A stretch of 64,000 nt of DNA from Utricularia gibba (Eukaryota > Streptophyta > Magnoliopsida > Lamiales > Lentibulariaceae). The stretch spans positions 372,001 through 436,000 of the forward strand of contig NEEC01000016.1 of assembly GCA_002189035.1 (NCBI GenBank). The letters run 5' to 3'. The notes beneath the pieces were generated by a model that was not told where the DNA came from, did not search any database, and saw nothing but the letters and a program-made list of their open reading frames with translations. The translations under genes and the position numbers were made by a program. How positions within the stretch are numbered: position 1 is the stretch's first letter; each line of letters opens with the position of its first letter. Below are positions 61,497 to 64,000 of this stretch, in pieces.

Positions 61497-63861
61497 TCAA
61501 AAATGAACTGGTCTTTCGGTAAGGTCTTCGAAGGCAGAAATGGGTGAAGTTTCCTTGCAGTCGCACAAAACCACCATTCTTGCATTTTTGGGAACGAGGC
61601 CCCTGATGGATTTTACAGAGTCTACGTAAGATCCAATAAAAGGAACCTCCAATCCTTCAACAGCCTGTAGCAATGGAGAAGCAAGCAGGGGATCTCAATA
61701 CTGGCAAGAATGGTCTAATGGAGATGATGAGTAGTAAACTGTGGCCACGAAGCGCCAAGAAAGCAAGTTCATACCACGAGGGAAACCCCAGACAAATCAA
61801 CCGCTTTTAAGGAAAGGAGTTCCAGGAGTCTCTCAGGAGTCGAAATGAGAATCTCTGGGTTGCAACTTCTTAATCTGGAAATTTTTGGTGAGAAGATGGG
61901 ATCGCAGAGAAAAGCAGGAAATAAAGTAGTCAGTAATATTAATGCATTGAACTACGTTAATCATGGAAGAAAAATACTAGAAAGGTTTCTGACCCGTTGA
62001 TTTGATGATCTATAGTGGCACCGGGGTGTAAACTCACAGAATGTATCCCAGATGCTTTTAAAGGTTTGCAGACATGGCGTACCTATCAGTGATGTGGCAG
62101 TTTGGGAGTAAGAAACATGGACAACTTTGAGAATACTCTCAAAAGGAGGGGATCACAACAACACACTGAGTTAGACTTCTCATTCTCATGAAAGGTAAGA
62201 TGTGTCGCTCACGACAAAACAAAGTTATGAATAGGAACAAGATACGTGTTTCACACATATAAAGTATCAAAAATAATTTTGAAATAAATAGGATATGTGT
62301 TTTACAACGCATTCAAGAAATTACCTACAACACCAGAATATTGAACCCCGGATGAACTAGGGCAAGAGAGGAAACTCTACAAGCTAGGGAATGTAACAGA
62401 AAATACACAGAAACTTAGTTGTTAAGAATAAAAACCATAACGTATTTTTTAAAATCCGAAGGTCCAGGCGGTCAATGAAAAATTTGAAAAGAAGTGTCAA
62501 ACCTTTGAAGCTCTATCCTGAGAGGGGACTAGGAATAAAAGAAAGGGGATGATAAAAGATATCCCCTCTTTCTTTTGCATTGAAATTGTGTCTGCAGCAG
62601 CTGATGCTAACCAGGCAATTTGCTCATATTTGAAAATTCTCACATCAATCTCAAATATATCCTTTCCACTGGAATAACAGCTCCAAAAGTCAAGCCCCCA
62701 TCCATAAGTGATGAGAGATTTTTCCCATCCATGCATTAACCTTTCATCATTGTCTATCGTGTTCTGGACTGCTTCCAGGAACATGATTAGAGATTTTGGT
62801 GGGCACACCGTGTCACTGCCAAGATCGTTCTTGGAAAGATTCCATGACTGACTGGACTCCTCTAACTTAAAAATCTGTCTCGTTTGTTTCCCTATATTGA
62901 ATACCACTTCAGGTCCCATAAAATGTTTACATGGCATAGGTACTGACATTCTATGACGTTTGGACCTCATAACATCACGATCTTCAGTATCTTGGCACAC
63001 AACCCCGTCATTGTGGAGGAGGCCATCAAGTTCAGAGGTCTTCCGGACGTTGGGCTTCATAAGTCCATTGCTCTTTTGTCTTTTCTTTTTTCTTTTGAGT
63101 TCTGGCTTCCCCTTCCTATCATTAAAAGGGTCTTCGGGAGTTGGAAGACTGTAACACATACCCTGCACAGGTAATCATTAACAGAAAAGAAATCAGGCTA
63201 CAAAAATCAACAGTATTTCCTTTATAATCTGACACCTTAGCGCACCCTTCTCAATTTCATCTTCAACACCCATACTTTGTATTCCTCGTGAACATCATGA
63301 GCCACCCCACGAGATCAACGTGTACATGCAAAAGTAACAGGATATCTTCATTTAATCCACTAAATCTCCCATCATATGCCTGTGGACGCTTATGCTTGTC
63401 CTTAATCATTAACTCTTCGTTCCCTATGAATACTCGTTGTCCCTAGCTCCCAGAATATATCAAGGTTCCTAACGACCCTACTTTTCTTTTAGTATACCTG
63501 CACATGCTACCTGCTCATTCTTCGGTTTTCTCTATCTCCAGCACTAAATTTTATAAAAACCCAAAAATGAGGGGCAGACAAATCATGATAAAGCACACGA
63601 AGATGTATCAAAGCACTTCACAACAAACCCAGTCACCATGGAATACAAAAGCCCCGGAAAACGTTAATGCTCAGAATCAATGACAAAGTCAACCTAAGTA
63701 ACCTGACAGAGTCGGCGCTTGCCAGCAAGGCGTCTCTTCTTAGAGGCGATGATGGAGGCGACACGAGTAGAGACCTTCGAAGTCGAGTCATTTTTACCAT
63801 CTTGCTTCTTCCTTACCCTTTTGATCTTCCGCCGGGCTATAGAGTCGTCGCTTCTCCCCAT
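61497..63861 (-). CDS. DEAD-like P-loop protein, C-terminally shortened
   Basis: Related to a plant family of divergent, probably nucleolar DEAD-helicase-like P-loop proteins. Five exons (63861-63703, 63162-62503, 62082-61994, 61874-61775, 61664-61497) give 391 residues. MGRSDDSIARRKIKRVRKKQ and SKKRRLAGKRR are strongly basic (nuclear/nucleolar). Then GMCYSLPTPEDPFNDRKGK, IAWLASAAADTISMQKKEG, FIIPFLLFLVPSQDRASKV, KPLKASGIHSVSLHPGAT, PEILISTPERLLELLSLKAV and GSYVDSVKSIRGLVPKNARM. A classical GKT Walker A and a DEAD box are not visible. Relatives, as I recall them, continue for another 150 or so residues; here the frame stops soon after ISAFEDLTERP and the OTU gene begins 215 bp on. It is probably truncated, perhaps a pseudogene. 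Confidence 0.75.
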
Positions 63862-64000
63862 TTCCGGCGACAGGTCGGCGAAGAGTTCAAATTAGCATAC
63901 GGCCTCCTTTCAGTCTGAAACCCTAAATTCCGTTTTTTTGGGGGGCGGGGAAGAAAATTACAAAACTAACAAAACATTAAGCTGAGAATACAATTTTTTA
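63862..64000 (-). promoter_or_regulatory. Leader/promoter of the DEAD-like gene with telo-box
   Basis: AAACCCTAA at about 63918-63926 (telo-box) lies some 60 bp upstream of the start. A G-rich run (GGGGGGCGGGG) at about 63940-63950 follows. Telo-boxes are common at genes for ribosome and RNA functions. Confidence 0.45.

Overview
This is nuclear DNA of a flowering plant. Nearly every gene is split by short GT-AG introns, the spacers are AT-rich, and the protein families are plant types: RABA Rab GTPase, TGA-class bZIP with a DOG1 domain, PP2C, LEA_1, dirigent proteins, an EAR-motif C2H2 zinc finger and CER10-type enoyl-CoA reductase. Coding GC is moderate, which argues weakly against a grass. 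I cannot name the species. Exon boundaries below were set by eye from splice consensus, reading frame and remembered family sequences. For most multi-exon genes the summed exon lengths are a multiple of three; the exceptions are the indel-bearing genes discussed below.

Layout. 0-14.8 kb: RABA4-type Rab (+), TGA9/TGA10-type bZIP (-), two-RRM UBA2-like RNA-binding protein (-), SANT+bromodomain protein (-), LEA_1 protein with a 25-residue tandem repeat (-), PP2C phosphatase (-). 14.8-21.9 kb: an intact F-box/LRR-type gene (+) followed by a direct tandem duplication of about 2.6-2.9 kb. Each unit carries the 3' half of the F-box gene plus a dirigent gene; the second F-box copy is decayed. 22-29.7 kb is gene-poor (one C2H2 zinc finger, a minisatellite, homopolymers). 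29.7-43.9 kb: DDX3/Ded1-type RNA helicase (-) divergent from ribosomal protein RPS5 (+), then CCR4-NOT subunit NOT3 (+), a CCT8 chaperonin pseudogene (+) and an HSP20-like gene (+). 44.8-64 kb: FMN split-barrel (PNPOx-like) protein (+), CER10-type reductase (-), a SANT/MYB remnant (-), a 14-exon family-1 glycosyltransferase (+), RNase H2 subunit A (+), OTU deubiquitinase (-), and a shortened DEAD-like P-loop protein (-).

The genes do not form one pathway. Several concern RNA (DDX3 helicase, NOT3, UBA2-like protein, RPS5, RNase H2A, the helicase-like protein), as expected by chance in a plant gene neighbourhood. I found no operon, CRISPR array, phage-like system or candidate novel defence system.

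The most informative observation is technical as well as biological. At least six otherwise well-conserved genes (Rab, UBA2-like, C2H2, DDX3-type helicase and both dirigent copies) carry single-base indels, several of them in mononucleotide runs. Either the assembly has residual homopolymer errors, or several genes here are recent pseudogenes. The two dirigent copies are broken at different places, so each shows the reading of the other's damaged segment.
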